64,000 nt of DNA, taken from the NCBI RefSeq assembly GCF_024763615.1, contig NC_077222.1, forward strand, positions 8,060,001-8,124,000, written 5' to 3'. Numbering within the stretch: position 1 is the first letter of the stretch; every line of letters begins with the position of its first letter. The notes beneath the pieces are model-generated. The model was given only the letters and a program-made list of their open reading frames with translations, did not search any database and had not been told where the DNA came from. Below, piece after piece: positions 21,635 through 36,600 of the stretch. Made by a program: the position numbers and the translations under genes. The DNA is from Phlebotomus papatasi (lineage: Eukaryota; Arthropoda; Insecta; Diptera; Psychodidae).

Positions 21635-24600
21635 GTATGTACATTATTTGCATTTTTTCTGTGATATTGTAGCTGTTATTAATTGAACTGAAAGGTTTTA
21701 TTGATAAGAGAACAATAGGAAAGTTAAACACTTCTAGCGGTAGAACAGAGAAAATTGTATAATTCTGCAGGATATTAAAAAAAAGAAGTGTTTTTTAAAA
21801 GTGAGGTTATGTTAGACTAGACCTAACCTAACAAAAAATCACGACATTACAAAAATTACTGCTATATTTATTCATGTTCAGGAACTTCAGAAACCGATTG
21901 AAATCCTTTTAATTGTTTCAAATTAATCTGTAATATTTTTTCGATTACTTAACCTCATTTCAAATTTAAGGTTATGTTAGGCATGACTTGAAAAATTCAT
22001 AATGTACTTTTCTGAATTTTTGATAAATATCCTCGATAAATGAACAGTTAATTAAAAGACCTTTAAATTATCAACAAATTGAATTCTAACCTTAAAAACA
22101 TAACAAATTTTTGTCATTTAAATTATTCCTGGAGAATTTATTTACTTCGGTAATAAAAAACAGTTTCTTGGTTTTTAAAGGAGGAAAAACTGAAAATTTA
22201 CTATTATGATATGAGTGGTTTTTTGAGGTTAGAATACACCTAACCTAAAATTCCAAGTCTATTCTAACCTCTGAAATGAAAATTGTAAGGTTAAAACTAC
22301 ATTGGGGGAAAGTGCTCTCCCTTCGAACGTTCATGCCTTCGAACAATGTTAATTTCTTTCGCTTTTCGTAAGAGATGTACATTAAATTATCACGGAATTA
22401 TCAACAATTGATTATAAATCAACTAATATATAATAGAAATGTGTCAGTCTCTTAGGTAAATTAAAAGAAAATTCACATTATTCGAAGGCATGAACGTTCG
22501 AAGGAAGAGTACTTTCCCCTACTTTGCATTTCCAAAAAAATCGGGAAAAATATGCACAAATCAGTGAACGTGAACGTAGTTTAACCTCAAAAACTTTTTC
22601 TTAAGAATTGATTTTTTCAATAAAGAATTTAAGGAATTTTGACAGAGCCAAGTGAGTTCTTTGTTTTCTAGATTAATCTTATTTTGTAATAAAAAATGCA
22701 CCAGAAGACTATTTCCTAAAATATGGCCTGCTTTTTGAGGTTAGATCAAAGCAGGATGTCAATGTCCCTTCCAGAAACGTCAGTGAGAAGGAAATGATTC
22801 AGAGTGGAACTTCTCCATGGAGAACTGAGAAGATTCACTTGAAATTGATACCTTCTCACTGGCGCAGTTTACTATGTTAGTTTCAAATAGAATTTTGAGG
22901 TTAGGTCTTGTCCAATTAATCCCAATAAAATACCCCTTTTATTTATCAATAGCATAAATCCTTCTGAAATAGAAAATTTAGGATGAATAAGTTGAAATAC
23001 CTTATTTTAATCAAAATATGAGATTTTTTTAACATAACCTGAAAATTCGTATCTTTGAATGTAAAACGTTTATAAATGTATTATTCAAAAGCCATTTTAA
23101 TGAAAATATTTGCTTACTTGAAGGATAAAAAAGAAAAATTAAGCAGTTTACGATAATTTACAAAAATGTTTTTGCTATTTTAATTGCTTCAATTTTCAGT
23201 CATTTGTAGGTTAAATTTGTGGGGTTAGAATTTAGACTAGAACGAATTTAACAAATCTTTATTAAGTGGTAAAATCGCTGAGTACCAATAAAAAGGGATG
23301 AAAAAGCGTTCCATGCTTTGCAAAATGATTGAACCGATTGAACACGTAACCTAGATGTATTACTTCAAAAGTATGTACATTCATATTTATAGATGACTCA
23401 AAATATCGCCAAAAAAAGCTTGGGAGTAATGCAAATGAATTTCGAATAAAAATTAGTTATCCGTTCATAACCGTTTGGAATTGGTTAAGCCTTTTCAGAA
23501 ATTCCAAGACCTTTCCAAAAAACCCAAACATTACCCGTTCGGTTGGGAAATATGTTCTCTAGAACTTTTATAACCTATGACTTTGAAAAATTCTTATTAA
23601 GAATGATTCAACGATATTTCCGTATGTGGATCAAATGCCAGCCTAGGAAACCTCTAAAACACAGTAGGTTATCCCTTAATTGGGCATATTGAGCCAAAGA
23701 TCATCCGACGACTTATCGAGAACTTAGAGCGTAAAACGACATAACCTATAAAAAATTTATACTAATAATGCACATAAATCAGTGAAAATCTCACATTAAG
23801 CAGCTACCGGAATGAGATAGTCGCTTAATTGAAAAAGAACCAAATGAGAAAGAGTCTACTGCACGTCCAAAACTGAACAAAAATCACTGCGTTTTTGAGC
23901 AATTCCAAAAAACATGGTTTTGATGGTGTAATGAGGGGCATTTTAGTAGTCCCAAGATCGATTTATTTGGGGGGTCTGGTTGATTGAAAACATTTATTGT
24001 TTTTTACTTGTGAAAAAAAAAGTATTTTAAATTCAAAGGTTTAATTAAAATTGAATTAGCGAAAAGACGACCCAGTTAGTGCATTCTAACTTATTTCACT
24101 ATTATCATTGTTTATAAATTTTCTTTAATATTTTTGATAATTTGTTTTTATATTATGTTTCTGAATGAAACAGTGAATAATTCTATGGATTTAGAAGAAG
24201 TAAAAAAGAATTTCATCAGTCCAAAAACAAGCGTTTAAGTAGCACTACGGAAAACGATCCAGTTACCCCACCTTACTATACAGAATTTCTTATTGTACTC
24301 TAAAGAAGTCATTTTTTTAATCAGGATTGTTATAATTGTTTAAAGTCTAAACTCTCTTTATGTTTCTAAAACGTTTTTATTTCTAAATATAATGAAGAAT
24401 TTCTTATCAAACCTATAAAAATTCCGTACAATCTAAGAACATTTCATTTTTGTATTTGGAATGATCCCTGCTTCTAATGTGTCCATCGCCGTCTTAGCGT
24501 TTCCTTGACCTCCAGAAGAAAACGATAAAAAGTTTCTAATTCTATTCTAGGATACAATGGGGCAATTTGGAATAATTTCTAACTAGGAATTTTGCGTTTT

Positions 24601-27600
24601 TGTCAGTGTTTCAGATTAACAAAGAATAAAAGTGAACCAAGAACAAGTATAAGCTCTATACGCACAAAAGACCTTCTTCCTTTTTTTTTCTTCTTTATGT
24701 GTCTTGTATCTTGTAATTTATGTACCGTAATCCGGGTTCAGACCTAAGGCTTAGCTATCTGGCTTAACTCCTCTAATTCCTCATCAAGGATGATTTTTTA
24801 GGAAATTGCTGTTTAGGATTGAATATTATATACTCGTCAGGTTTTCTTTAATTCTAATGTTTAAGAATGGTTCTCACCGATCAGACATGGTAAATCGGAT
24901 CGGTAAAGACCATTCTTAAGTTCTAGAAGTGTAGAAAAGCTTACGAACGGGAGGGTCTCAAAGTTACCAGTACTTACGGTACTACCAATCACTTTTATCG
25001 CCTTAAATATGTAGATCGTATTGGAATCACTTCCAATATGTTCATAATTAATTCACGTCTAGAGTCGGCTTTAGGAAAAAAAAGTTTTAAGGAGGACCCT
25101 GCCTATTTTACGGCCTGTTTTTCTTGTGAAAATTCCAAGAAGAAATTGATGAATTTAGTGCATTTCCTCAACACTGAAGTATGAAAAAAAATGGTTTAGA
25201 GTTACCGAGGGAAATAAACTTGCGTCTCAGTTCTTCAGTGCAGTGAATTATTTGTTCTGCTTCACCATAATTTCTCATATACACATTTTCTAGTAACATA
25301 TCTTTTTCTTGGGCCATCAGCAGATCCCTTTCTTTTGTCCTGTCCAACGATGGGGAAATAAATTACATTTTTCGCTATTACTCTATAAAAGCGAAACAAA
25401 TCTAGAACGATGGCACAGGGGACCTTCAATCAAGTATTGGGGTATAGAGAGGGTGTAATTTTTTAATTGAATTTCTATATATCCTATTCACATTGCCATA
25501 TCATACCTAACACACAAATAAATATCAATATATATAGGAAATAACAGTGAATAACGAAAAAGATTCATTTCAGTTAGAATGGTGAATTGGGCACGAAAAT
25601 AAAATAGAGAGAAAAAAAAGCGGTCGAATATGCCTCCAGCCTTTTCCTCCAACGCGCCCCATTCCCAGAAAAAAAAAAGAAAATACTCGCGTTTTTGCCC
25701 TTCCAATGACAACCATCTTCTCGCATCAGGGAAATTGAGACTTTGGGTAAGAGACACCCATTCACTCCTGAGACATTTGTAATCAATTCAAGATTTTCCC
25801 TTCGTCTTTTAGAAACGAAGAAGAAGGATATTTATCAATTAAAGTTTACTGATTTTTCAGAAAGATTCTATTGCCTTTGATTGGTGTTTCTAAGTACTTA
25901 ACAGGGTTGTTATTGAATTGTTGTAAAGCTCATTTTTTTAAATACATTTTTCTTCAAAATGATCTCAATACGAATGGAAATTTTTCAGAGAAATTTACTA
26001 TACACGTGAGACATGATATATTGATCGTGATACGCGTTTGGTAAGCGAATTTGCATTTTCTTATCAACGTGGTTTTTCTTTAGGTTCACTGAGTTTGTCT
26101 ATGAAAAACGTCCTTGAAAAAATTTATTTTAAAAAGTTGCTTTGCCTCTTGGATTTTTATAAAAAGTAAGCCATTGAGAAATATTTTTATTTCCTACACT
26201 GAGAGAAATCCGAAAAAGTTAAAATAACATTCCGGAAATGTTAATTTTACCCTGCAGTATTGATCCGAAATCGGTGTAAATATTACCCTTTTTAGGTGTA
26301 TTAGGGGTTAAAGGTACCCTTTTTCATGCTAATTTTACCCTTAACTCTTTCCGGACCGCAGCATATGCTGCAAGCCAATTTCACAATTTTTAATCAAAAA
26401 TATCTAAGCTCAGGAATTAATTGAGGTCCTACAAAAAATATCTCACATTTGGACATCCTTATAGTTTGTAATCATCCACAAGAATTGGATTTATATCAGT
26501 TCTGAATAATTAAAAAAACATTGTTTTTCATAGAATATTCATATGCTTCTTTGAGTACTAGAGTCCCAAAAGAGACGAAAGAGTTAATAAGGTGTAAAAT
26601 TAACATTAAAAAATGTTGATATATTTTTACACCTAAAAAGTGTTAAAGTTCTGAGGAAAAAATGTTAATCGCACCCTCTTTTTTATCAGTAGGAGAGTTT
26701 TTCTTATACTTCTTGTTATTTGTCCGCGATTATGAAAAAAAAACACAGCCAACAAGTTAACCGGATAAATAAAAAAAAAGGTTAGCCAGGACACATACCA
26801 GACCGTAGTAAAAAGTTGCTATAAAGTTACTATAAATGCAAAAATAATTCCCTTTAATACAAGAAAAAACTTTGACTTAGGTAAAAGTAAGATAACTGGC
26901 GGTAATTAACTGATGATAAGGTGACTTGCGGTTTATAGGGTTTGTGTCTCGACTTATTCAAATTTTTACATATTGCTGTTTGAAATTAAAGAGGCACGAA
27001 TCATTCTGAACAATTTTTAATAGCTCATTTACAGATCGGTATTACCTTGAATATTACTTCGGAGTTACTGGGGTACCCTAGAAAATCATCCTGGTCAGGA
27101 CCTCTTTCCTGTCTCCTCCTGAAAATCACAGATCTTTTGGAATTCTCTCGACCATCAAGAGAAAGATACTTCGAGTAACCTGTTCTTGATGATTAAGAAG
27201 ATATCCAAAGAGATCTATAATTTTCGGGGGGAGGCAGCAGATAAATCCTGACCAAAATAGTTTCTCACAAGGAAGTACTCGAGTCATCAAATTCATATAA
27301 ATCTGGGGCTTTGCTCAACTACGCTGAAAGGCATCAAATTAAACGTGATATATTTAATAAGTGCGAAATTTGGTTAATTTTTTTTTTAAATTCCCCAAAG
27401 TTGAAAATATGCAGCACATAATAAAGAAAATTCGAATGAGACTGCATGCAGCGGTGGCTCAGTAGTACAGCGCAGGACATTCAATGGGAGTGCCGCGGGT
27501 TCGAACCCTGGCTCCATCTGTTTTTTTCCCCTTTTAAAACCTTTTGTTTTTCAATAAAAAAATCTATTCTTTATGAAAATCCTCAACAAATTTTTAAAAG

Positions 27601-30600
27601 CGATGAAAGTGCATCGCATAATTTATCGAATTATTAATTTGCTAGTAGAAGAATAAAAAAAAAACTATATTTACTTACAATCAGCTATCTGAGAATCGTT
27701 GTAAATATTATTTATAGTTTTTATTGAAATTTTATAAAAGATTAGAAAAGTCGAAGACCCAAATCAATTTGTTTTTTGCAAAATCATTTGGAAACAAATG
27801 AAGATTTCATTAAATTGTGGTACTCTTCCTACTTTTCTCTATCTTAGGTTTTACTTTTCGGTCATTGACTTGACCATTAAGGAGCGAAGTGGTTTTCAGT
27901 ATAGAGGTTTAGCCCAGTACCCGAAGGTCTCAAAATTCAATACAGCAACCATCTTTTCAAAAAATCTGGATTGATAAGAAATTATAGCAGTTAAGCCATA
28001 TTGCTATTTGGCGCTAAAGGATCAGCCCAAACTATCATACACTGAGGATGTAGGATCAAGGATTATCGTTTCTTGCGTAAATTTCTATTAAATATGCACA
28101 CTTTGATTGCTGAAAGACTTCTTAAGTGCAATATCAATGGATTTTTCGTACAGGAAGGAGCACTCTGACCTTCCCATTACTCCAATCTTAATGCATTTTA
28201 AGATTTTGCGTCATTGCGTACCATTACTCTCCATGTTTTTTCACCCAATTGACATTTCAAAAAGCACCCAAAAACCCCCAAAGTGAAGCTTATTTATTTT
28301 CAGCACTGGCGCTGATGTCGCATAATCCCCGTAATTTCACTACACCTCATGATGACCATGTCACATATAAAATTAATATTAAGACTAATACTTTCTGAAC
28401 TGCGAGAATGCCAAAAAAGGATAGGGAGTGTTTTATCATGCCTCTCTCTCGTGCTTCGCTCGAAAACTGACCGAATCACAGTTGGCACGCATGGAAAATT
28501 GCTCGAGTTTCCTGTAATACGATTCAGAAAGCAATTAATACGAACAGTAATATCTTACTCATCGTATTACTCCACTAGAGTGTACTCTTTCTAACACACG
28601 TGATATTCCATTTGAATTTTGAATACTATGTACCTCTCTCTTCGGCTTTTCTTAATATTAATATTAATCTTATATGTGACACCACGGTGACTTTAGAAGA
28701 TCAGCCTGATCCTCCAAATTATGGACTGATCCGTGAGTGTATCGACACCAATCCTCTTTTTTCGGGCTGATCCCTAAGCCGATCCCTGTGTCCAAAATAG
28801 ATACAGGTCTGAACCTGAAGCCCGTATATAATTGATGAGCAATTTGTCTTCAAGAAATGTAGGAAAGAGACATTTCAGAAGTGGGATCGTTGTTGAGTTG
28901 CCTGATTAGTCTCCAAGCTTTGTGACTACCGTGCTCTTCGCCAGATACAAGCTCATAACCGTAGAGATAATTATCTCGATAAGAATATTCATAATAAATC
29001 AAATTTTAAGAGAGTTGTCCGAACTCAAAATTGTTTTGTCCGAAATTCAACATTTTACGCTATTGATCAAAAAATCAGAACAATGTAGGTTAAGTTATAC
29101 CCATTTTATAGCAGTTATGCGTATCCATTACCATCAATAGAATATGTGCTGTGTTACAAACAACCCTCAAGTGAATTGAGGGTTAATGTGCAATTTCATA
29201 ACAATGACAAAATATCCTCCTATTGCTCTTTAGTGCCTCAATAGCAACATACAATTGCACAGTTCTAAGCAATCATTATCCCATTGAAGTCATTTGAATA
29301 ATGAAGAAGTGAAACACATCCAATTTGACTTCTAAAGATTCGTGCGAATTTGCCCTTGCTCCAATATTGTTCTATGCAATGTTTTGTATGTGAGATAGAT
29401 TAAAAACATATTTACCATTTTGATTGGGATGGAACACGTATACTTTTCGATTTTTGCATAACATAGATTTAACCCCTGGTTTTTCCTTGTTTTCACCACC
29501 TACACACACCATCGGCATTTTTCCCAATATCTAACATTGTTTCACCTTGTACCCATTCATATTCTCATATAGAGGCATATACGAGACGTATTCTCTCTAT
29601 TTTGTACGACAGGGAAAACCAGGGAAGAGAAACTCGAAGCTGGTGATTTATAATGTTCACAGTCGAAAATAACAAATGGTCCTTTCATCCTCATTGACTG
29701 TCGTGCATACTTTTTTTTTCACTATCACCCTTACCCCCTATTCATATGGAATTCTACTCTCCTAGACATCGCATTGCTCACCCCTTGACCCACTCTCTCT
29801 GTCCCAGGGATGCACTAAAAGATATAAAGGTAAAAGCTACGGATGGGATCCAAATGGAAGTGCCATATAGACAGGGGAATTATGCAATTTCGAACTTTCT
29901 GCGAGCATTAAGTTCCAAAACCCCCTCTGAATAGAGTTACTCCATTTATGCGATGTCTTTCGACCACTGTATTATCATAGTCCGGAATATTTTCATAACA
30001 TCTTATTACTCAGCACATACCTTTTATGTACTCTCGTATGTACGTGAATGGAGTGCAACATATGAGGTATCCTCTCAATTTTTCTCTCTCAACATTCTCA
30101 CATTGTGTTTTTCTTTTCAATTTTTTTCCTACACTTTGTTTTCATTTCCTTCTTCTCTATTATTTTTCAAAATACATTTGTTAAATGTGTGTAACTCTGT
30201 GCTTACTTTAAAATCATTCATTTTATTATTGCACCTATCGATCTATCGATGTAAATAAAAGATTTGAAGGAGTAATTTAATTTGTCAATTATAATCTCAA
30301 AATGTCCCTGCCCAGAGAAAAATGTCATTTTAATAAACAAAAATTCTTTTATAAGCTGTGTAATTGGATACACATAAATTGCTTAAAAATTCCATGAATT
30401 TAATCCCTAGATTTTCGACTGTTGCATCTCTCCTCAATCCTACCCCGTGGTAATTTTAATAAATTGGAAATACGAAGCGAATAGTTCACACCCAGAAAAG
30501 AAATAATTAATGAATAATATTAAACAAAAAGCTACGAAATTGGAGTATGTGATACTCAAACTATCACAATTTGTCAGAGTTTTGAATAAGTCGAGACACA

Positions 30601-33600
30601 AACCGTATAAGCTACGTTTTCTTCAATATTTCAAATAGTCTAACTGTGTTATCACACTTGCACATTAAAATTTTAATATGATTCACATTAATTGTCGCTG
30701 GTGAGAGTCCAAATGTGTAATTTGTGTGTTTAAATCATTTTATATTCAAAATTTGATCTATTTGTTGATAAAAAGGTAGACTTGGCCCGCAAAATTTGAT
30801 ATAAATTTATTTATAGCATTAATGCGAAAATTATTGCGTTTTTCTCTTTAATTTTTTAATGTGAAAAATATTTATGCTTTAGGTAAATTTAAACTTATTT
30901 TTGCAGGCCAAGTCCACTTCTTTATCAATAAATAGAAAAATCCCAAATATTAAGTGACTCAAAGACACAAATAACATATTTGGACGCTCACAAGCGACAA
31001 TTAATGTGAATCACATTAAAATTTTAATGTGCAAGTGCGATAACGCCGTAACATCTAACTGACTGTCAGAAATTCTCAGAATGTAGTGAAAAAATGGTTT
31101 ACAAAGTGTCATAAAAACACCTCTAAGAAAAATTGCGTAAAAGTGATGTTAAAACGCATGATACTTCCTACAAACGGTGAAAGCAAGTACACAAAAGTTC
31201 CACCTAAACATTTATGTGCAAATTTTTGTACCCATTGTATTTTTTCCAGTGAAAATATGGCGTACATAAGTGGAAAAAAAAATTACGAAGCTGTGCAAAC
31301 GAAGTCAAGTCTTTAAAAATCGTCACTAAATTTTAAGTTTCTACTAGAAGAAAATCTAAGGATTTCCAGGGATTTTGTGATGTGAATTACGAACCTAATA
31401 AGTAAGTGATTTATTTGATAGTGGTATAATCGATTCGATTTATGTCGAATTTAGTAAAACATCTTAAATCTTGAACATAATTGCTAATGATGGAAGTCAG
31501 TTTTGTATAACTTTTGATTTGTAACCATTTGAGACTTCTCTGGCATATACAACCTGAAATGGAGTTTTTCCACCGTTTTACTCCGGAGTAGGTTGGTTAT
31601 CAACGCCAGGGGCTCATCAAGCCTAATAAAAAGTGAAGCTATTTTTCAATTTTTTTTGCAAAAATTTTGCAGATATTGCACTGCGACCTAAACAAATTTG
31701 CTCCTAGTTCTTGTATTATTTCGACGAACATGATGAAATATGTATTTTTAGATAGCTTTTAATGCGGGATTTCGAAATACATATATCAGACCGACAAGTC
31801 AATTCTCTTTACGAAAAAACTTGTCAATAGTCTTCAATGCCTCAATACAAAAACGTATGGAAAAATGAAATGTTGAGAGGCCCCTGTCAACGCTAAGACG
31901 GCGGTGGACGCATAATTACAAATCTTATACAAATATTTGTATTGTGCTTTTAAGTCATTGATGATGAAATATCTATCTATCTAATTTTCCGTACGAAACT
32001 GCACAAGCTCCCTCTATTATATAATAAATAAAAATTTTCCCCACGCTTGCAGAAGGACATTTTCTCTGTGTTGGGAAATTATTCCACACCTTCCGTATAA
32101 TTTAGTACATTTCAAGATTTTGACCATTTGAGATTTTGACCCATATTGCAGTATTTCCTATTCGAAAATCTACCGGAAGTCTAAAGTGCAAGTTCACGTA
32201 TTCGCCGCTTTAGCGCTGATTGTTCTGCCATTTCGAATTTCGCTATTCTTGACACTTTAATCGTCAACAATATCAATAACCTCAATAACAGTGTGAATGT
32301 TTGCTGCGAGAAGTGAATTTTCTTGTAGTTTTGTAGAATTTCAAAATAGCAGAACGTTTGAATAGCACTTTCATTAAAATAAATTATCTTTTCATGAATT
32401 TGCTTATTTTTGTGAAACTCGCCGGTTTAAACGATTAAGGATTAAGGATTTCGATCCATTCCTGTCGTTCAGTAATAACAATCCCGATTTGAGAGCTCTC
32501 TCCGGTTGAGGTTTTTTCTGTACCGATTCGAAGGTAGCAGTAAATAGACGGAGACACTGAACCTTTCTTGATTTTCACAATTTTATTCTCTACGACGTTT
32601 CGAGGATGGATGTCCTCTTCATCAGGTATCGAATATGGCAGGGAAAATCACGTACAGGTAAGAATTGTTACACTGCACTTGAACTTTGATCACAAATTGA
32701 GCCGTGATGTTCACCATTCGACTGGCTGTTTCTGTGTCAGCAAAGAGACAAATAGATTTTATTTTAGTTTGAAAGACTAATGGCGCTAGTACACCTTTTC
32801 AATTCAGTGAATTTAAACCGATTGAAATTTTCTTACTCTTTCAAAGTGAAATCAGGGGCGGGATGATAACTTTTCGATACTATCGAAACGATAGTATCGA
32901 TAAATTTATATCTGTTGGATGCACTGAATGTCGACTCTGCACATTGTTGGGCCATTCATTTTGACATTCTTAAACGAATGTGGCTGTTGATAAACATCTC
33001 TATTAGCTAGAGGAAGTGCAACTATCTTTTAAATTTTTCAGAATCGACAGTCGATATATTATCGAAAACAAGTCATCATGTCACCCCAGGCATAGGTGAC
33101 TCTTTCTGTCAAATGAAATTTAAAATTGAAATTTCAATTTCAATTTTTAATTGACAGAGGCATATATCTTATTTCATTTTGAAAGAGTAAGAGGTAAAAT
33201 TTCAATCGGTTGAAATTAATTCTATTGAAAAGGTGTGCCAGCGCCATATGAAATTTTCCTGATCTGATAATTGTATGCCAGAGCCATTAATGACGGTTTT
33301 TCAAGGTCAAAAGTTATAACGGCTTTACAGCGCGTATTTCTAAAGTGAATAAGGTTATGTTTTGACTTGTTGGAAAGGTCTTGGAATTTCTGATAAGTCT
33401 GTACTGGTTCAAATCGGTTTATGAACTAGGAAACCTGAAGAAGATAATGAACATACATAAATGATACAAAACTATACTTTGGCATCACTTTATCAATAAT
33501 AGATTACATTTTAAATCGTAATTTGTGATTTAAAGACACAAATCACACATTTAAACACACATTAGCGATAATTAAAGTGAATCGCATTAAAATTTGTGAG

Positions 33601-36600
33601 TCGCAAGTGTGATGATAGAGTTATATGGGTAATAAATTATTTAATTTAAGTTTAGAAATCTGTATTGAAAGACTTATTGGAGTAGAAACTAATTATTCTT
33701 CCTCAATTGATCGAATAGAATTTATCTTCATATAATATTTATTGTATTTCTCTGTATACTATTGCTATTTCCTATTTGTTTTTTTTTAATCCTCTTGAAA
33801 ACTGAATAAGATACTTTTCGTTGGAATTTCATTTAAAAAACAAGTGCACGATATGCTCTCCATGCTCTCAGAAGAATCAATGAAAAAAAAGTTAAGTTCG
33901 TGTTTTAAAAGATAAAAAAGAGATTTATAAAAGTTATGAGTAGCATTTCGGTGTTGTTTCTTTTCTGACATCCACTTTTCACGATGTTGCAAATGGTAAA
34001 TCACTGAGGAATGGAGATGAAGTGAAGAGAGACCTTGTGGCATTTGATGCAAAAGGAATGTAGTCTGGTTCGGGAAGAAGAAAGTAAATTGCCTGGGTTC
34101 ATTGATATTCACAATGACATTGACCATCATTTAATTTAAAAGTGATCTTCTTTCAATAATCATGAATGAATACTGAGTGAGCGCGTTGTGTAATAATTTT
34201 CAGATGAAGATTTCTGCCACATTCAATGACTTTGCTGAGAAATCACGAAGAAGAACACATAAGAGTTTTATTATTAATTTCCTCTTCACTTATGTGAACA
34301 TTCGGATATGTTGCTTGTTATTGCTATTCCAGACTGTGGTCTACCACGAGCAGTTTATGTGAGAGATGAAAGAAAAACAAACTTTTGGTGATCAAATTAT
34401 GTAATAATAATATCAATAATCGACCTACATATTTTGGTAAAGTTGTAATATTTTTATTTTGTTTGTAATTTGGGTAATGTCTCACGTTCAAAATTCAACC
34501 ATATGCGGTCTTGTCCTAATTTAAATTATTTTTTTTTTAATCTTGAGAGAGTGAATGATGTGAAAGTATTATGTAGGTTTATTGTTGCAGATTGTGGTTT
34601 TTTAACATGGGGAAAGAAAAATTGTCGCATAAAATTGATACCCGAGTGGGAAGTTAATCGAAGAAATATCCCTACAAGTAGCTTTTAAATTGCCTTCAGA
34701 ATAATGTCCTAGAAACGTACTACTCCGTCTTATCCATAACGATATTGGGGAAATCATTAAAATGCTATTTAAAATATATTAAACTTTCCATTCGTCAATT
34801 GCAAGTCATGTACTTTTCTTTCTAAGTTACACACTATAAACTATTTTATCAGGGGATATCAAATTTTTTTCTATGATTCAGCTGTTTTACATAACATTTC
34901 ATTGATATACTTGAATTATTTTGCAATCAATTGATACACTTAGCAATTAACAGATTGCAACTTAAACTCACATGTCTCGACAATATATTTTAAAATATAT
35001 CATTAACACCTGGCTTGTGTATAATTATAATTGGCGTTAAATTTAAAATGTTAAAGATACTTAAATGACATGCATTAATATGTTTTAATATTTAAAATAT
35101 ATTTCCACGCCCGAAAAAAGGCATATAATTAAAAATAATTATGAAACAATGTGTTTCATCTGAGTTTTGAATTTATTACAAAATAAATATAAAAAAAAAG
35201 TATTTGCAAATAGAGTAAATACATGTTGTCGCATGATGAATGAACTCTCTAATCTCTGACTATGAACTGTGCAATTTCACACGACAATAAAGCCTGAATA
35301 CCGAGAATACCGGGATATTACATAGCTATAAATATTTCTCCATGGATTTTTAGTGGATTTGTGAAGATTATATGGGGAGGTGTTGTTATTTATTTCATCC
35401 AATCAGGTATCACTATCGAGACAGAGATTTTTAAAAGATAAAAATTACAAAATACTTGTGTTCAACAGTGATTAATATCGATTAACGCGCAGAACCTTCA
35501 TGTAATATTGGAATCTCTTAAATTTTACGTTTTGTTATACAGTGTGTTTCGTTCATATCGCAACTTAAAAAAAAATATATTTGATAAAGCAAACGAATTG
35601 TTGGGCATTTACTACCATTGAAGATGTTTCATTCCGCATGGGGGCGCTGTGTTCCCTCGTAAGAGGCGCTGGCAACAGTTGCTAGTAACTTGAGAATAGT
35701 TACTGTCAGAAGCATGACGTTTCCTATGTTTCTATCGTGTCGAAAAAACTTTAATTACACTAAAACCGGTGGCATTTTGCAGAGCTAATGTCATCTCCTT
35801 GGTTACTGTTCTCAAGTTATAAGACTTATGGGCCATTTCCATTGAGAACAGTTTCAGATTTTTGAAATAAAGCTCACACAGTAAAAAAAAATTTGGCTGC
35901 TTTACCATGATTTTCACTGTAAATTTTACATTAAACGTGTAATTGTGTGTACTGGTACACCTTTATGTAATTTCTACACATTTAGTCTGAAAACTGTGTG
36001 ATGTTACACGAAATCTGTAACAAAATGTACATAGCTGTCTAATTATTCGCTAATTTCGCCATACGGTGAAAAAGACGTACAGTAGACTCTCTCTCAATCG
36101 GGAATATGGGGCAAAATGTCATCCGGTTTAGCGATAGAATTGAACGTCAAAGCCTTTGTAAATTCCACAAAAAGCGCTCAATTATAAAGAATCACGATAA
36201 AATAGGAAGAACTACAGCGAATTTGATCGAATTAGCTTCATAATTAAACGTGAAAATTGTCAACAAAATTTGTCGCCCGATTGATAAAGAGCCGATTGAG
36301 CGAGAGTCTACTGTAATATTAAACAAGAAAGTGAAATTTGATACCGTGAGACGTAAAAAAACCATTTCCATTACAGTATTCTCTCTATTTTCGCATTAGC
36401 AACAGAATATCACTTAAAAAGTACAATATTTCATCATTTAATTGATAACACAGTTTACGATTACATGAAATTTAAATTACATATTTTCAGATTACTCGTT
36501 GTGCTCAAATACATAATTTAAGTAACTTTACAAGAATAATCGTGGTTTTTACCACGATTATTCAAACCAACGATTATCCTTGTAATTTTTTTACTGTGCA

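Larger units (their letters stand above)
21635..26196. other. tout-velu intron 1, left part
   Basis: No coding exon seen. Holds the MITE copy 22305-22519, the dispersed repeat 23440-23660, the gag fragment 24733-24830 and a hairpin at 24861. AGGTTA/TAACCT motifs are scattered unusually densely at 21800-23250. Confidence 0.6.

Noticed and set aside
23700..23860. Possible further copy of the pogo-type MITE (GAGTCTACTG near 23850)
   Set aside because: Only one terminus-like sequence is visible and no matching left end or TA pair could be placed.
27448..27520. Functional tRNA gene
   Set aside because: A and B boxes are good, but the acceptor stem does not pair and the anticodon arm cannot form.
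31086..31316. 76-codon Lys-rich frame between MITEs
   Set aside because: No domain, no splice context and AT-rich composition; most likely fortuitous.
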